Positions 34,586-43,957 are shown, numbered from the stretch's first letter. The stretch: 64,000 bases of DNA from an uncultured Porphyromonadaceae bacterium (GCA_947253625.1 CAMYAB010000003.1:1-64000), one strand, 5' to 3'. Program-made: numbers and translations. Notes: a model not told the origin generated them from the sequence alone.

Positions 34586-35763
34586 ACCCATCTCCGCGCC
34601 CATCTGCGGCCGCATTCGCAGACACCAAACCCCACTACGAGCTACTCAACGGGCTTCGTGGAGTCGCCGCCCTGATGGTGGTCTGGTACCACATTTTTGA
34701 GGGCTACGCCACCTCACCGGTGACCCAACGCTTCAACCACGGCTACCTTGCCGTAGACTTTTTCTTCATCCTCTCCGGCTTCGTGATGGGCTATGCCTAT
34801 GACGAGCGACTGAGAAAAAGGACACTCTCTCTGGGCAACTTTTTCAAAAGACGCCTGATCCGCCTTCACCCTCTGGTCATCCTCGGAGCACTCCTAGGTG
34901 TTGTTTCCTTCTTGGTACAGGGTGGTGTGCAGTGGGATGGCACCAAGGTAGCCATCTCCATGGTACTACTCTCTCTCCTCATGCACCTCCTCATGATCCC
35001 CGCCGCACCGGGTGCCGGCGTCGAGATACGAGGCTTCGGCGAGATGTTTCCGCTCAATGGTCCCTCGTGGTCGCTCTTTTTTGAGTACATCGGAAACATC
35101 CTCTACGGGCTATTCCTCCACCGTCTGCCCACCAAGTGGCTGGGCGCACTAGCCGGAGCCTCAGGAGCTGGGTTGCTCTGGTTTGCTCTCGGCGACTACT
35201 CCGGTGCCGGCAACCTCGGCAGTGGCTGGTCTTTGGCAGGCACCGGCTTTATTGGCGGCATGCTTCGACTGCTATTTGCCTATACGGCCGGTCTCCTCCT
35301 AGCACGCTTACCGCGCTCCAAACGTCCCATCAAGGGCGCCTTTTGGTACGCATCACTTGCCATCATTGCGCTACTCTCCATCCCCCATATCGGTGGCGGG
35401 CAAATGCCCTGGCTCAATGGCCTTTACGATGCCCTCTGCATCATCCTGGTCTTTCCGCTACTAGTCTACATCGGAGCTTCGGCACAGCCGACAACCCCTC
35501 GCAGTGAGCGAGCTTGCCGCCTTCTCGGCGACCTCTCCTACCCGCTCTACATCACCCACTACCCGATCATGTACTACTTCTACTCCTGGCTATGGAGAGA
35601 CGGCTACACCTTTAGCCAAACATGGCCCGTGGCACTCAGCGTCTATGCACTCGCTCTCCTCGTCGGCTACCTAGCACTCAAGCTGTACGACATCCCCATT
35701 CGTCGCCGGCTCACTCGCAAAGTACAAAAAGCGCAAAGTGACAACACCAAAACAAAGCTCTAG
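34582..35763 (+). CDS. Acyltransferase 3-family membrane protein
   Basis: This 393-aa protein has about ten hydrophobic segments. The N-terminal motif LNGLRGVAALMVVWYHIF contains the conserved Arg and His of acyltransferase-3 proteins, and a VDFFFILSGFVMG segment follows. Members O-acetylate surface polysaccharides or lipids. The ATG at 34582 overlaps the aroE stop. A 16-bp perfect palindrome (AAAGCTCTAGAGCTTT, 35754-35769) spans the stop codon. Confidence 0.88.
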   Translation: MNPSPRPSAAAFADTKPHYELLNGLRGVAALMVVWYHIFEGYATSPVTQRFNHGYLAVDFFFILSGFVMGYAYDERLRKRTLSLGNFFKRRLIRLHPLVILGALLGVVSFLVQGGVQWDGTKVAISMVLLSLLMHLLMIPAAPGAGVEIRGFGEMFPLNGPSWSLFFEYIGNILYGLFLHRLPTKWLGALAGASGAGLLWFALGDYSGAGNLGSGWSLAGTGFIGGMLRLLFAYTAGLLLARLPRSKRPIKGAFWYASLAIIALLSIPHIGGGQMPWLNGLYDALCIILVFPLLVYIGASAQPTTPRSERACRLLGDLSYPLYITHYPIMYYFYSWLWRDGYTFSQTWPVALSVYALALLVGYLALKLYDIPIRRRLTRKVQKAQSDNTKTKL

Positions 35764-35815
35764 AGCTTTTGGGGATAAAATTCCGCAATATTATGGAAGG
35801 GTGAGCAGATTTTGG

Positions 35816-35823
35816 TATATTTG
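35816..35823 (+). promoter_or_regulatory. -7 box (TATATTTG) for gapA
   Basis: TATATTTG lies 66 bases before the gapA ATG, in a short A+T-rich spacer. Confidence 0.7.
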
Positions 35824-35889
35824 TGGCACTTTTGAGACAATAAAATACAGATAACGCAATCATTCAACAAATAATCAACACAAAAAACT

Positions 35890-36900
35890 ATGGTAAAGAT
35901 AGGTATCAACGGCTTTGGCCGTATCGGACGCTTTGTCTTCCGCGCCGCAATGGAGCGCAACGACATTGAGGTAGTAGGTATCAACGACCTGCTCGATGTA
36001 GACTACCTGGCCTACATGCTCAAGTATGACACCATGCACGGTCGCTTCAATGGCACAGTAGACTTTGACAGCAACAGAAACGTACTGATCGTAAACGGCA
36101 AGGAAGTACGCTGCACCCAAGAGATGGACCCCGCCAACCTCAAGTGGGACGAAATTGGTGCCACCATCGCTTTTGAGTGCACCGGCCTCTTCCTGACCAA
36201 GGAAAAAGCCCAAGCACACCTCAAGGCAGGTGCCAAGTTTGTGATCATGTCCGGTCCATCCAAGGACGACACCCCAATGTTTGTTTACGGCGTAAACCAC
36301 GACAAGTACCAAAAGGGCACACAGATCATCTCCAACGCAAGCTGCACCACCAACTGCCTTGCACCTATCGCCAAGGTCCTCAATGACAACTTTGGTATCA
36401 AGGACGGTCTGATGACCACCGTACACTCTACCACAGCCACCCAAAAGACCGTAGACGGTCCGTCCAAGAAAGACTGGCGTGGTGGTCGTGCCGCAAGTGG
36501 CAACATCATCCCCTCCTCTACCGGTGCCGCCAAGGCCGTGGGCAAAGTACTCCCCGAGCTCAATGGCAAGCTGACCGGTATGTCCATGCGCGTACCTACC
36601 CTTGACGTATCTGTCGTAGACCTCACCGTCAACCTCGAAAAGCCCGCAAGCTACGAGGAGATCTGCAAGGCTATGAAAAAAGCCGCCGAAGGTGAGATGA
36701 AGGGTGTACTCGCCTACACCGAGGACGCAGTCGTATCTAGCGACTTCTTGGGTGACAAGCACACCTCAATCTTTGACGCCAAGGCAGGTATCGCCTTGAC
36801 CGACACATTCGTGAAGGTGGTATCTTGGTACGACAACGAGATCGGCTTCTCCAACAAGATGCTCGACATGGCCGCACACATCGCCAAAGTCAACGCCTAA
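35890..36900 (+). CDS. gapA: Type I glyceraldehyde-3-phosphate dehydrogenase
   Basis: This 336-aa glycolytic enzyme starts with the NAD-binding IGINGFGRIGR. The catalytic Cys152 is in SNASCTTNC, with the partner HSTTATQKTVDGPSKKDWRGGRAA-type region and SWYDNEIGFSNKML at the C-terminus. Gene and leader are monocistronic, with a terminator at 36954-36996. Codon use is strongly biased, as expected for a highly expressed gene. Confidence 0.98.
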   Translation: MVKIGINGFGRIGRFVFRAAMERNDIEVVGINDLLDVDYLAYMLKYDTMHGRFNGTVDFDSNRNVLIVNGKEVRCTQEMDPANLKWDEIGATIAFECTGLFLTKEKAQAHLKAGAKFVIMSGPSKDDTPMFVYGVNHDKYQKGTQIISNASCTTNCLAPIAKVLNDNFGIKDGLMTTVHSTTATQKTVDGPSKKDWRGGRAASGNIIPSSTGAAKAVGKVLPELNGKLTGMSMRVPTLDVSVVDLTVNLEKPASYEEICKAMKKAAEGEMKGVLAYTEDAVVSSDFLGDKHTSIFDAKAGIALTDTFVKVVSWYDNEIGFSNKMLDMAAHIAKVNA

Positions 36901-36953
36901 GACAAGCCACGGCCACGGTCAATCGACCAAAGGCCACAGACACATTTACCACA

Positions 36954-36996
36954 GAGCGAGTGTACCGAGACATCTCGGTACACCCGCTCTTTTTTC
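36954..36996 (+). terminator. Terminator of gapA
   Basis: Arms GAGCGAGTGTACCGAGA (36954-36970) and TCTCGGTACACCCGCTC (36973-36989), with one mismatch, are followed by a T run. Confidence 0.9.
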
Positions 36997-37190
36997 GGTC
37001 AGATGCCCCTCAAAAAAGGGCCGGAAAAGGGGGCCGGAAAAGGCGATTTTTGGGGGTCAAAATGGCCCTCCTGGAAGCACTGATAGTCAGCCACTTGTAG
37101 ATGGCCTTGAGTTTCACGGATAGAAGCAATCTTTTTCACGGATAGAAGCGAAAGTTTTCACGGATAGAAGAAATCGCTTAGACAGATAGA
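36997..37190 (+). repeat. Dispersed modular repeat, copy E
   Basis: The head has CTGATAGTCAGCCACTTGTA (37080-37099), diverged from the other copies. Four units from about 37111 have the core CACGGATAGAAGC, the last being AGACAGATAGAAAAGG. The rest of the spacer to recQ (37191-37437) holds only a weak -7-like TATCTTTA at 37303-37310. Confidence 0.83.
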
Positions 37191-37437
37191 AAAGGGGAAA
37201 AAACTTGCTAGCCTCCCAACAAAACCACACCGCCGCCCCACCTAGTGTGCCCATGAGACCTCACCCAAGAAAGTGGGGCGTATATCCTATCATTTTTTTT
37301 GCTATCTTTATTGAAAAGATAGCGCCTGAATAGAGAGTGACCGTTGCACCAGGGCGATTTTTGCCTCGTGCGACCCACACCGAGCGAGAGGAGAGACGCA
37401 CCGGAAGCCACGCATCACCGAAACAAAATCTTGACCC

Positions 37438-39624
37438 ATGGACAACGACCGAAACGCACTGTTGCACAAGACCCTCAAGCACTTCTTTGGGTTCGACACC
37501 TTCAAGGACCACCAGCTGGAGATCATCAGCAGTGTCCTGGATGGGCACGACACGTTTGTGCTGATGCCCACGGGTGGGGGCAAGAGCCTCTGCTATCAGC
37601 TCCCCGCACTCATCTCCGAAGGCACAGCGGTGATCATCTCACCCTTGATTGCGCTCATGAAAAACCAAGTGGACGCTATCCGCGCCTGCTCGGCAGACGA
37701 CCGAGTGGCGCACTTCATGAACTCCTCCCTCAGTCGCGCTCAGCTCGACCAAGTGCACGACGACCTCCGCTGTGGAGCCACCAAGATGCTCTTCGTCGCA
37801 CCGGAGAGCCTGACCAAGTCCGAAAACATCGACCTTCTCAAAGAGATCCAAGTTTCCTTTTATGCCGTGGACGAGGCACACTGCATCAGCGAGTGGGGGC
37901 ACGACTTTCGGCCGGAGTACCGACGCATACGCGATGTCGTGGACAGCATCATGCCCCGCCCCATCATCGCCCTGACCGCCACCGCAACCCCTCTGGTACA
38001 GGAGGATATCCAGAGAAGCCTCGGCATGGAGCACGCACGGGTATTCAAGAGTTCATTCAACCGCCCCAATCTTTACTACGAAATTCGGGAAAAAGATAAG
38101 GGGATTGACGCAGATATTATTAAGTTTGTCAAGTCAAATCCAAATAAGACCGGAATCGTCTACTGCATGAGTCGACAGACAGTGGAGACCTTTGCCGAAG
38201 TGCTGCGTGCCAATCACATCAAAGCCCTACCCTACCACGCCGGTATCGATGCCAAGGTACGTGTGCAGACGCAGGACGCCTTTCTCAACGAAGAGATCGA
38301 CGTCATCGTTGCGACCATAGCCTTTGGGATGGGTATCGACAAGCCGGATGTCCGCTACGTGATCCACTACGATATCCCCAAGAGCTTGGAGAGCTACTAC
38401 CAAGAGACCGGACGAGCCGGACGAGATGGAGGCGAAGGGAAGTGCATCGCCTACTTTAGCATGGGGGACGTCAAGCATATGGACAAGCTCCTCCAGAGCA
38501 AAAAGAAGAGCAACAGCGAGACAGAGGTGGGACGCCGACTCCTCCGAGAGATCCGAGACTACGCCGAGAGTCCTATCTGTCGTCGAAAGATCCTCATGCA
38601 CTACTTTGGTGAGACCTATGGGCAGGACAACTGCCATAACTGCGATAACTGTAACGCAAAGCATAAACACGTGGAAGCAAAAGAGACGCTACAAAAAGTA
38701 CTCAAAGCCCTGAGCGAACTCAAGGGAGAATTCAAGGCCGACTACGTCATCGACTTCGTCAGAGGAGTGGAGACAGCAGACATCGAAAACTACAAACACG
38801 ACCAACTGGAGGGGTTTGGGATATGCGACGGAGTGGACGAAGAGCTACTCGAGACCGTCCTACAACAAGCAGAGATAGAGGGATACATCTGCAAAAACCC
38901 AGAGAAATACGGAGCACTCGAGCTCACCAAGAGCGGGAAATCTTTTATCAAAAAGCCCAAGTCCTTCAAGGTAGCCACTCCGGACGAAGATGAGGAGGAC
39001 CAAGAGCCCCGTGCGACACTCAGCGACAGCGGAGCCGCAGACCCGGTAATGTACTCCATCCTCAAAGACATGAGGCGAAAGATCGCACGCGAAAAAGACC
39101 TGCCACCCTACGTCATCTTTCAGGATGCCAGCCTGCAAGACATGGCAAGCTACTACCCCATCACCATGGAGGAGCTCCAAAACATCAGCGGAGTAGGCCT
39201 GTCCAAAGCCAAGAAGTACGGAGCACCCTTCCTGAAGGTAATCATGGAGTACGTCGAGGAAAACGACATCCAGAGACCGGAGGACATACGCATACGCACC
39301 GTCCCCAATAAGTCCAAGCTCAAAGTCTCCATCGTACAGCTGATCGACCGAAAAGTATCCCTGGAGGACATCGCCAATATGCACAACCTCGACTTCCCCG
39401 AGCTACTCGATGAGATAGAGTCCATAGTCTATAGCGGCACCAAGATCAACCTCGACTACTTCATACACGATGTGATGGACGAAGACAAAATAGAGGACAT
39501 CTACGAGTACTTCAAGGAATCTGTGACCGATGACCTGGACACAGCCATGAGCGAACTGGGCGACTGCGAAGAAGAGGAGATACGCCTGGTCCGACTCAAA
39601 TTCATCTCCGAGATGGCCAACTGA
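37438..39624 (+). CDS. recQ: RecQ DNA helicase
   Basis: This 728-aa superfamily 2 helicase has Walker A TGGGKS (45-50), DEAH at 145-148 within DEAHCISEWGHDFR, and motif VI GRAGRDG. The zinc-binding region has Cys in CRRK and DNCHNCDNC, and the HRDC domain is at about residues 525-610. A C-terminal extension of about 100 residues is typical of Bacteroidota RecQ. It acts in recombination and repair. The stop is followed by a C11 tract and a lipoprotein gene. Confidence 0.96.
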   Translation: MDNDRNALLHKTLKHFFGFDTFKDHQLEIISSVLDGHDTFVLMPTGGGKSLCYQLPALISEGTAVIISPLIALMKNQVDAIRACSADDRVAHFMNSSLSRAQLDQVHDDLRCGATKMLFVAPESLTKSENIDLLKEIQVSFYAVDEAHCISEWGHDFRPEYRRIRDVVDSIMPRPIIALTATATPLVQEDIQRSLGMEHARVFKSSFNRPNLYYEIREKDKGIDADIIKFVKSNPNKTGIVYCMSRQTVETFAEVLRANHIKALPYHAGIDAKVRVQTQDAFLNEEIDVIVATIAFGMGIDKPDVRYVIHYDIPKSLESYYQETGRAGRDGGEGKCIAYFSMGDVKHMDKLLQSKKKSNSETEVGRRLLREIRDYAESPICRRKILMHYFGETYGQDNCHNCDNCNAKHKHVEAKETLQKVLKALSELKGEFKADYVIDFVRGVETADIENYKHDQLEGFGICDGVDEELLETVLQQAEIEGYICKNPEKYGALELTKSGKSFIKKPKSFKVATPDEDEEDQEPRATLSDSGAADPVMYSILKDMRRKIAREKDLPPYVIFQDASLQDMASYYPITMEELQNISGVGLSKAKKYGAPFLKVIMEYVEENDIQRPEDIRIRTVPNKSKLKVSIVQLIDRKVSLEDIANMHNLDFPELLDEIESIVYSGTKINLDYFIHDVMDEDKIEDIYEYFKESVTDDLDTAMSELGDCEEEEIRLVRLKFISEMAN

Positions 39625-39628
39625 TCGG

Positions 39629-39639
39629 CCCCCCCCCCC
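39629..39639 (+). repeat. Homopolymeric C11 tract
   Basis: Eleven consecutive C lie between the recQ stop and the ATG at 39656 (16 bases separate the tract from the ATG). Its length may vary by slippage and affect the spacing before the lipoprotein gene. Confidence 0.85.
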
Positions 39640-39655
39640 TGTCCCTCCCAATGCC

Positions 39656-40510
39656 ATGAACAGAAAGCTGGCCCTCATACTCCTGCTCGCAGCGGCACTC
39701 ATCGGTTGCAAGAGCAAAAAGAAAGGCGACGAACTCAATGCCCTCATCGAGTGGCACACCGTCACCATAGACGACTCCTACGACCCGGAGGGAGTGGTCG
39801 CCGATGACTGTGGCAAGATGTACGAGACCAAGCTACGACTACTCCGACCAACAATCCGGAGCAACCGCCAGCCCGAGCTACAGACATGGATGGACTCCGT
39901 CATGACCACACGCTACCACTGGCTCTTCCCAAGCCACAACGCACCACTCGACACCCTCGCTCTCCAATTGGCACAGCACAGGAAGCAAGAGTACCTCGAG
40001 AGCATAGCCGGAGCCCAAAACAAAGCGCTACTCTACTCACTTGCCAGCCAACTATCCGTCACCGACAGCGTAGCCTACAACAAGGACGGACTACTCTCCC
40101 TACTACTCTACTACGAAAACTACAGCGGAGGAGCCCACGCCATATACGGATACTACACCAAGAGCTACGACCTCGACCTACAGCAGACCATCACCCCCGC
40201 CAGCCTACTCGACCTCAGCCACCAGGACAAAATCCTAGACCTTGTCCGAGCCAAAATACCTGAGCTAGACAGCACCGACTCCGAGGTCGAGCACTGGGCA
40301 AGCTATGCCGAGCTGGTCGACACCGACCGACTCTTCGTCCCCGAAAACCTCTACCTCACCGACCAAGGTGTGACCCTAGTCTACAACCCCTATGAGGTAG
40401 GACCCTACGCCATGGGCGAGCTCATCATCACCCTGCCCTACGACCAACTAAAACCCTATCTCCTACCGCCCTATGACCGACTTGCCCCTGATCAGCCGGT
40501 ACTTCCCTGA
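39656..40510 (+). CDS. DUF3298-type lipoprotein
   Basis: This 284-aa lipoprotein has the lipobox ALIGC. The C-terminal ~200 residues carry YYENYSGGAHAIYGYYTKSYDL and YNPYEVGPYAMGELIITLPY, diagnostic of the DUF4163/DUF3298 (RsiV-like) region. It probably binds peptidoglycan fragments or similar ligands; the role in Bacteroidota is unknown. Its 3' end overlaps rsmG by 38 bases. Confidence 0.82.
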   Translation: MNRKLALILLLAAALIGCKSKKKGDELNALIEWHTVTIDDSYDPEGVVADDCGKMYETKLRLLRPTIRSNRQPELQTWMDSVMTTRYHWLFPSHNAPLDTLALQLAQHRKQEYLESIAGAQNKALLYSLASQLSVTDSVAYNKDGLLSLLLYYENYSGGAHAIYGYYTKSYDLDLQQTITPASLLDLSHQDKILDLVRAKIPELDSTDSEVEHWASYAELVDTDRLFVPENLYLTDQGVTLVYNPYEVGPYAMGELIITLPYDQLKPYLLPPYDRLAPDQPVLP

Positions 40511-41108
40511 CCTCAGCACGACACAGCAAGAACAACTCGCACAACTACCGGCACTCTACCGCGACTGGAACTCCAAAATCAACGTCATCTCCCGAAAAGA
40601 CATAGACGAGATCGAGGAGCACCACCTACTCCACTCGCTGGCCATAGCACGCTTTGTGAGCTTCGTCCCCGGCACACGCATCTACGACATCGGCACAGGA
40701 GGAGGGTTCCCGGGTATTCCGCTGGCCATTCGTTTTCCCGAGGTACACTTTACCCTCGTGGACAGCATTGGCAAAAAGGTACGCGTCGCCCAAGCCATCG
40801 CCGACGCCATACAGCTCCACAACGTCACCACCCTGCAGGAGCGAGGCGAAAAGCTCCAGTCGACCTGCCACTACGTCGTCAGCCGAGCCGCCATGCCCGC
40901 CGACGCACTCGTGAAGATAGCCCGACGCATCGTAGCCTCCGACGAGCAGCTCAACGCCCTCCCCAATGGCGTAATCATGCTCAAGGGCGGAGACCTCACA
41001 CAGGAACTGAGCCCCTTTCGGCAGATCTGCTCCACCGAGGAGATCATACACTACTTCCCGGACAACCCCTACTTCGACAGCAAAAAAGTGATCCATATCC
41101 CCCTATGA
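40473..41108 (+). CDS. rsmG: 16S rRNA (guanine-527 N7)-methyltransferase
   Basis: This 211-aa SAM-dependent enzyme has LYRDWNSKINVISRKDIDEIEEHHLLHSLA-type sequence near the N-terminus, the SAM motif YDIGTGGGFPGIPLA and the VVSRAAMP segment. It methylates the 530 loop of 16S rRNA. The start at 40473 lies inside the preceding gene, giving an unusually long 38-base overlap, but the LISRYFPDL that follows is the family's usual N-terminus. It is coupled by ATGA to the MBL gene. Confidence 0.95.
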   Translation: MTDLPLISRYFPDLSTTQQEQLAQLPALYRDWNSKINVISRKDIDEIEEHHLLHSLAIARFVSFVPGTRIYDIGTGGGFPGIPLAIRFPEVHFTLVDSIGKKVRVAQAIADAIQLHNVTTLQERGEKLQSTCHYVVSRAAMPADALVKIARRIVASDEQLNALPNGVIMLKGGDLTQELSPFRQICSTEEIIHYFPDNPYFDSKKVIHIPL

Positions 41109-41749
41109 TACAGCACCACACCTTCACGGTCAATCCCATCCAAGAAAACAGCCACCTCCTCTGGGACGAGACAAAGCAAGCCTGCATAGTGGACCCTGGA
41201 TTCAGCACACCCGGGGAGCAGCAGGAGCTCGACCGCTTCATCGCCGACCATGGGCTGACCCTCACACGCTGCATACACACCCACCTACACTTTGACCACC
41301 TCTGGGGCGCACCCCACATCATAGCCCGATACGGCATCACCCCCGAAGCCCCAAGCACCGACATCCAAGACCTTCCGCACCTCATGCAAGGTCTGATCCA
41401 AAAAGGCTCCCCCCTGTCCGAGCAAATCCTCAGCATACCCTTCTGCCCACTACCGACAAGCGACACCCTGCAGATCGGCGACACCACCCTCAAGATCCTG
41501 CATGTTCCGGGCCACACACGAGGCCATGTCGCCTTTTACTCACCGGCCGACCACCTCATCGCCACAGGCGACGTACTCTTTGCCGGCGGAGAGATGGGAC
41601 GCACCGACCTCTGGGGAGGCGATTACCGCCAGCTGATCACCTCCATCCACACACAGCTCTTCACCCTACCCGGCGACACACACGTCCTCACCGGCCACGG
41701 AGCACCCACCACCATCGAGTACGAGCGCACACACTTCATGTACAGCTAG
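41105..41749 (+). CDS. Metallo-beta-lactamase fold hydrolase (glyoxalase II-like)
   Basis: This 214-aa protein has the metal motif HTHLHFDH (58-65), a later VPGHTRGHVAFY, GDVLFAGGEMGRTDLWGG and TGHGAPT. Bacteroidota members resemble small glyoxalase II or persulfide-dioxygenase-like hydrolases, but substrate identity is unresolved. It follows rsmG directly and precedes manC. Confidence 0.88.
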   Translation: MIQHHTFTVNPIQENSHLLWDETKQACIVDPGFSTPGEQQELDRFIADHGLTLTRCIHTHLHFDHLWGAPHIIARYGITPEAPSTDIQDLPHLMQGLIQKGSPLSEQILSIPFCPLPTSDTLQIGDTTLKILHVPGHTRGHVAFYSPADHLIATGDVLFAGGEMGRTDLWGGDYRQLITSIHTQLFTLPGDTHVLTGHGAPTTIEYERTHFMYS

Positions 41750-41816
41750 GACACCACCCGAGAGCCTCCTTTGGCACAAAACAGACACCATCACACAAAA
41801 AGCAAAAAAGCGCCCC

Positions 41817-42923
41817 ATGGACAACCACCACTACTGCATCATACTAGCCGGAGGGATCGGCAGCCGCTTTTGGCCCTACAGCCGCAAAAGGAAACCCAAG
41901 CAATTTCTCGACTTCTTTGGCACCGGAGAGAGCCTACTGCAGCAGACCTATCGTAGATATGCACCCGTCTTTCCCGACGGACACCTCTATGTCGTCACCA
42001 ACATCCAGTACGCCGACATTGTCCGAGACCAACTCCCCGACCTACCCCCACAGGCACTCCTGCTCGAGCCAATGCAACGCAACACCACAGCGGCCATAGC
42101 CTACGCCGCCAAGCACATCTCCGCCATCGACCCCGACGCAGTACTCGCCATCGCACCATCCGACCACCTAGTCACCAAAGAGCAAGTCTTTGCCCAGCGC
42201 ATCCGGCAAGCCCTCACACTGGCCACGACCAAAGAGACCATCGTCACCCTAGGCATCAAGCCCACCTACCCCGACACCGGATACGGATACATCCAAGCCA
42301 CCGACCCACACGACAGCGAAGCCGACCCCAGAGAGGGACACTTCTACCCCGTCAAGACCTTCACCGAAAAGCCCAACAAGCACATGGCCAAAGTCCTGGT
42401 CGACAGTGGCGAATTTTTCTGGAACTCCGGTATCTTCATCGGGCAGTGCCACCACCTACTGCACGAGATCGAGACCAATATCCCCGAGCTTTCGGAGCGG
42501 TTGTTCAAGGACGACACCGTATGGAACACCCCCCGCGAAGCCACCTACATCGCCGAGCAATACCCCTACTGCCCCAGCATATCATTCGACTACGCCGTGA
42601 TGGAAAAGAGCCAAAACGCCGTCATGCTCCTCTGCGACATAGGCTGGGCCGACGTCGGATCCTGGAACACCATCTACACCCTCACCCCACACGACGCACA
42701 CCAAAACGCAACCGTCGGCGATACCCCCACCATATACAACGACAGCAACAGCAACCTCGTCGTACTCGACAACCCCGACACCCTCGTCGTCCTCCAAGGC
42801 ATCAGCGACCTCATCGTCGTCCAAAAAGACGGCGTACTCGTCATTTGCCGAAAAGGAGAGGAGCAAAAACTCAAGCAAGTCATACCCGAAGCACTCAACA
42901 TCGACGAAAAATTCATCGACTAA
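41817..42923 (+). CDS. manC: Mannose-1-phosphate guanylyltransferase
   Basis: This 368-aa nucleotidyltransferase converts mannose-1-phosphate and GTP to GDP-mannose for surface glycans. Motifs are LAGGIGSRFWPYSRK, FLDFFGTGESLLQQTYRR, LLEPMQRNTTAAI and APSDHLV, with FTEKPNKHMA later. The single-domain form lacks the C-terminal isomerase domain found in some ManC proteins. It starts 67 bases after the MBL gene. Confidence 0.94.
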   Translation: MDNHHYCIILAGGIGSRFWPYSRKRKPKQFLDFFGTGESLLQQTYRRYAPVFPDGHLYVVTNIQYADIVRDQLPDLPPQALLLEPMQRNTTAAIAYAAKHISAIDPDAVLAIAPSDHLVTKEQVFAQRIRQALTLATTKETIVTLGIKPTYPDTGYGYIQATDPHDSEADPREGHFYPVKTFTEKPNKHMAKVLVDSGEFFWNSGIFIGQCHHLLHEIETNIPELSERLFKDDTVWNTPREATYIAEQYPYCPSISFDYAVMEKSQNAVMLLCDIGWADVGSWNTIYTLTPHDAHQNATVGDTPTIYNDSNSNLVVLDNPDTLVVLQGISDLIVVQKDGVLVICRKGEEQKLKQVIPEALNIDEKFID

Positions 42924-42942
42924 AAAGCAGCCCCACCAGCCC

Positions 42943-43710
42943 ATGGCACAGCACGCCTTCCAAAAGTCGGACAACGCCTTTGCCACACCCACCGACACCA
43001 CCGGCCAAGGAGTACGACTGGATCAGCTGAAAGAGGACGAGCGACCTCGCGAAAAAATACTGCAAGACCCACTCGCCATCAAAACCCTATCCGATGCCGA
43101 ACTCATCGCCATACTCACACGGACAGGCACACCCCGCCAAAACGTACTAGAGCTCAGCAAAACCCTACTCGCCACCTACCAAAACAACCTCCTCGCACTC
43201 TACAAAGACCTCCTCAGCGGATCCTGCCAGCACATAGCCGGACTGGGAGATGTCAAAAAAATAACCATCCTCGCCGGCATGGAGCTCGGACTGCGCATCC
43301 AGACACAGATCGACAACCAAGAAGGACGCCCCACCCCCATCGACTCCTCCCAAGCCGTATACCACGCCATACGACACAACTTCATCGGACTCACCGAGGA
43401 GCAAATGTGGGTCCTAGTCATCAGTGGCGGATACACCCTCACAGCCGCCCAAAACGTCACACGAGGAGGCATCTCCGAGGTCACGGCCGACATACGCACC
43501 ATCCTGAGACACGTTATTCGACTAGGAGGACCGGCCTTCATGGTGGTGCACAACCACCCGGGAGGGACACTCGCCCCGAGCAGACAAGACGACAGCTTCA
43601 CCCAAAAACTCCTCGAGGCCGCACGGCTCCTCAACCTCTCACTCCTAGACCACCTCATCATCACTGACCACGGCTACTACAGCTACCACGACCACGGCAA
43701 CATCCTCTAG
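42943..43710 (+). CDS. radC: RadC-family JAB/MPN protein
   Basis: This 255-aa protein has an N-terminal helix-hairpin-helix region (DERPREKILQ ... LSDAELIAILTRTGT ... HIAGLGDVKKITI) and a C-terminal JAB domain with the HNHPGG...PSRQDD metal motif. The catalytic Glu region is EEQMWVLVIS. Despite its name, the DNA-repair role of RadC is disputed. It is followed by a terminator. Confidence 0.93.
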   Translation: MAQHAFQKSDNAFATPTDTTGQGVRLDQLKEDERPREKILQDPLAIKTLSDAELIAILTRTGTPRQNVLELSKTLLATYQNNLLALYKDLLSGSCQHIAGLGDVKKITILAGMELGLRIQTQIDNQEGRPTPIDSSQAVYHAIRHNFIGLTEEQMWVLVISGGYTLTAAQNVTRGGISEVTADIRTILRHVIRLGGPAFMVVHNHPGGTLAPSRQDDSFTQKLLEAARLLNLSLLDHLIITDHGYYSYHDHGNIL

Positions 43711-43753
43711 CCCCAAGTAGCGACCACCCCGCCCAAGATTCGGAAAAAACAAG

Positions 43754-43796
43754 AAAAACACCTCTCAGCCCTATCGGGCCGGGAGGTGTTTTTTTC
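43754..43796 (+). terminator. Terminator after radC
   Basis: Arms AAAAACACCTC (43754-43764) and GAGGTGTTTTT (43783-43793), with inner GCCC/GGGC pairing, are followed by further T. Confidence 0.9.
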
Positions 43797-43799
43797 TTC

Positions 43800-43957
43800 G
43801 GAGAAAAAGGCACCAAGATTGGAGAAAAAAGCACGCAGGTCGGAGAAAAAGATACGCAGGTCGGAGAAAAAGATAAAATCACTGTGTGATCTGAATAAAT
43901 CACTAAGTGATTTGAAGAAATCACACAGTGGTTTGAAGAAATCACACAGTGATTTCG
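43800..43957. repeat. 21-bp tandem array with palindromic AAATCACxxxGTGATTT units
   Basis: The first three units begin GGAGAAAAA and end in CAGGTC or similar; a fourth GGAGAAAAA unit leads into four units containing AAATCAC...GTGATTT palindromes, each about 21 bp and ending GAAG or similar. Both halves keep the 21-bp period, so the plus frame reads a heptad peptide and the minus frame a repeated SDLRxFF. It sits between the radC terminator and the thiamine pyrophosphokinase promoter. The rest of the spacer (43958-44048) has no gene. Confidence 0.85.
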
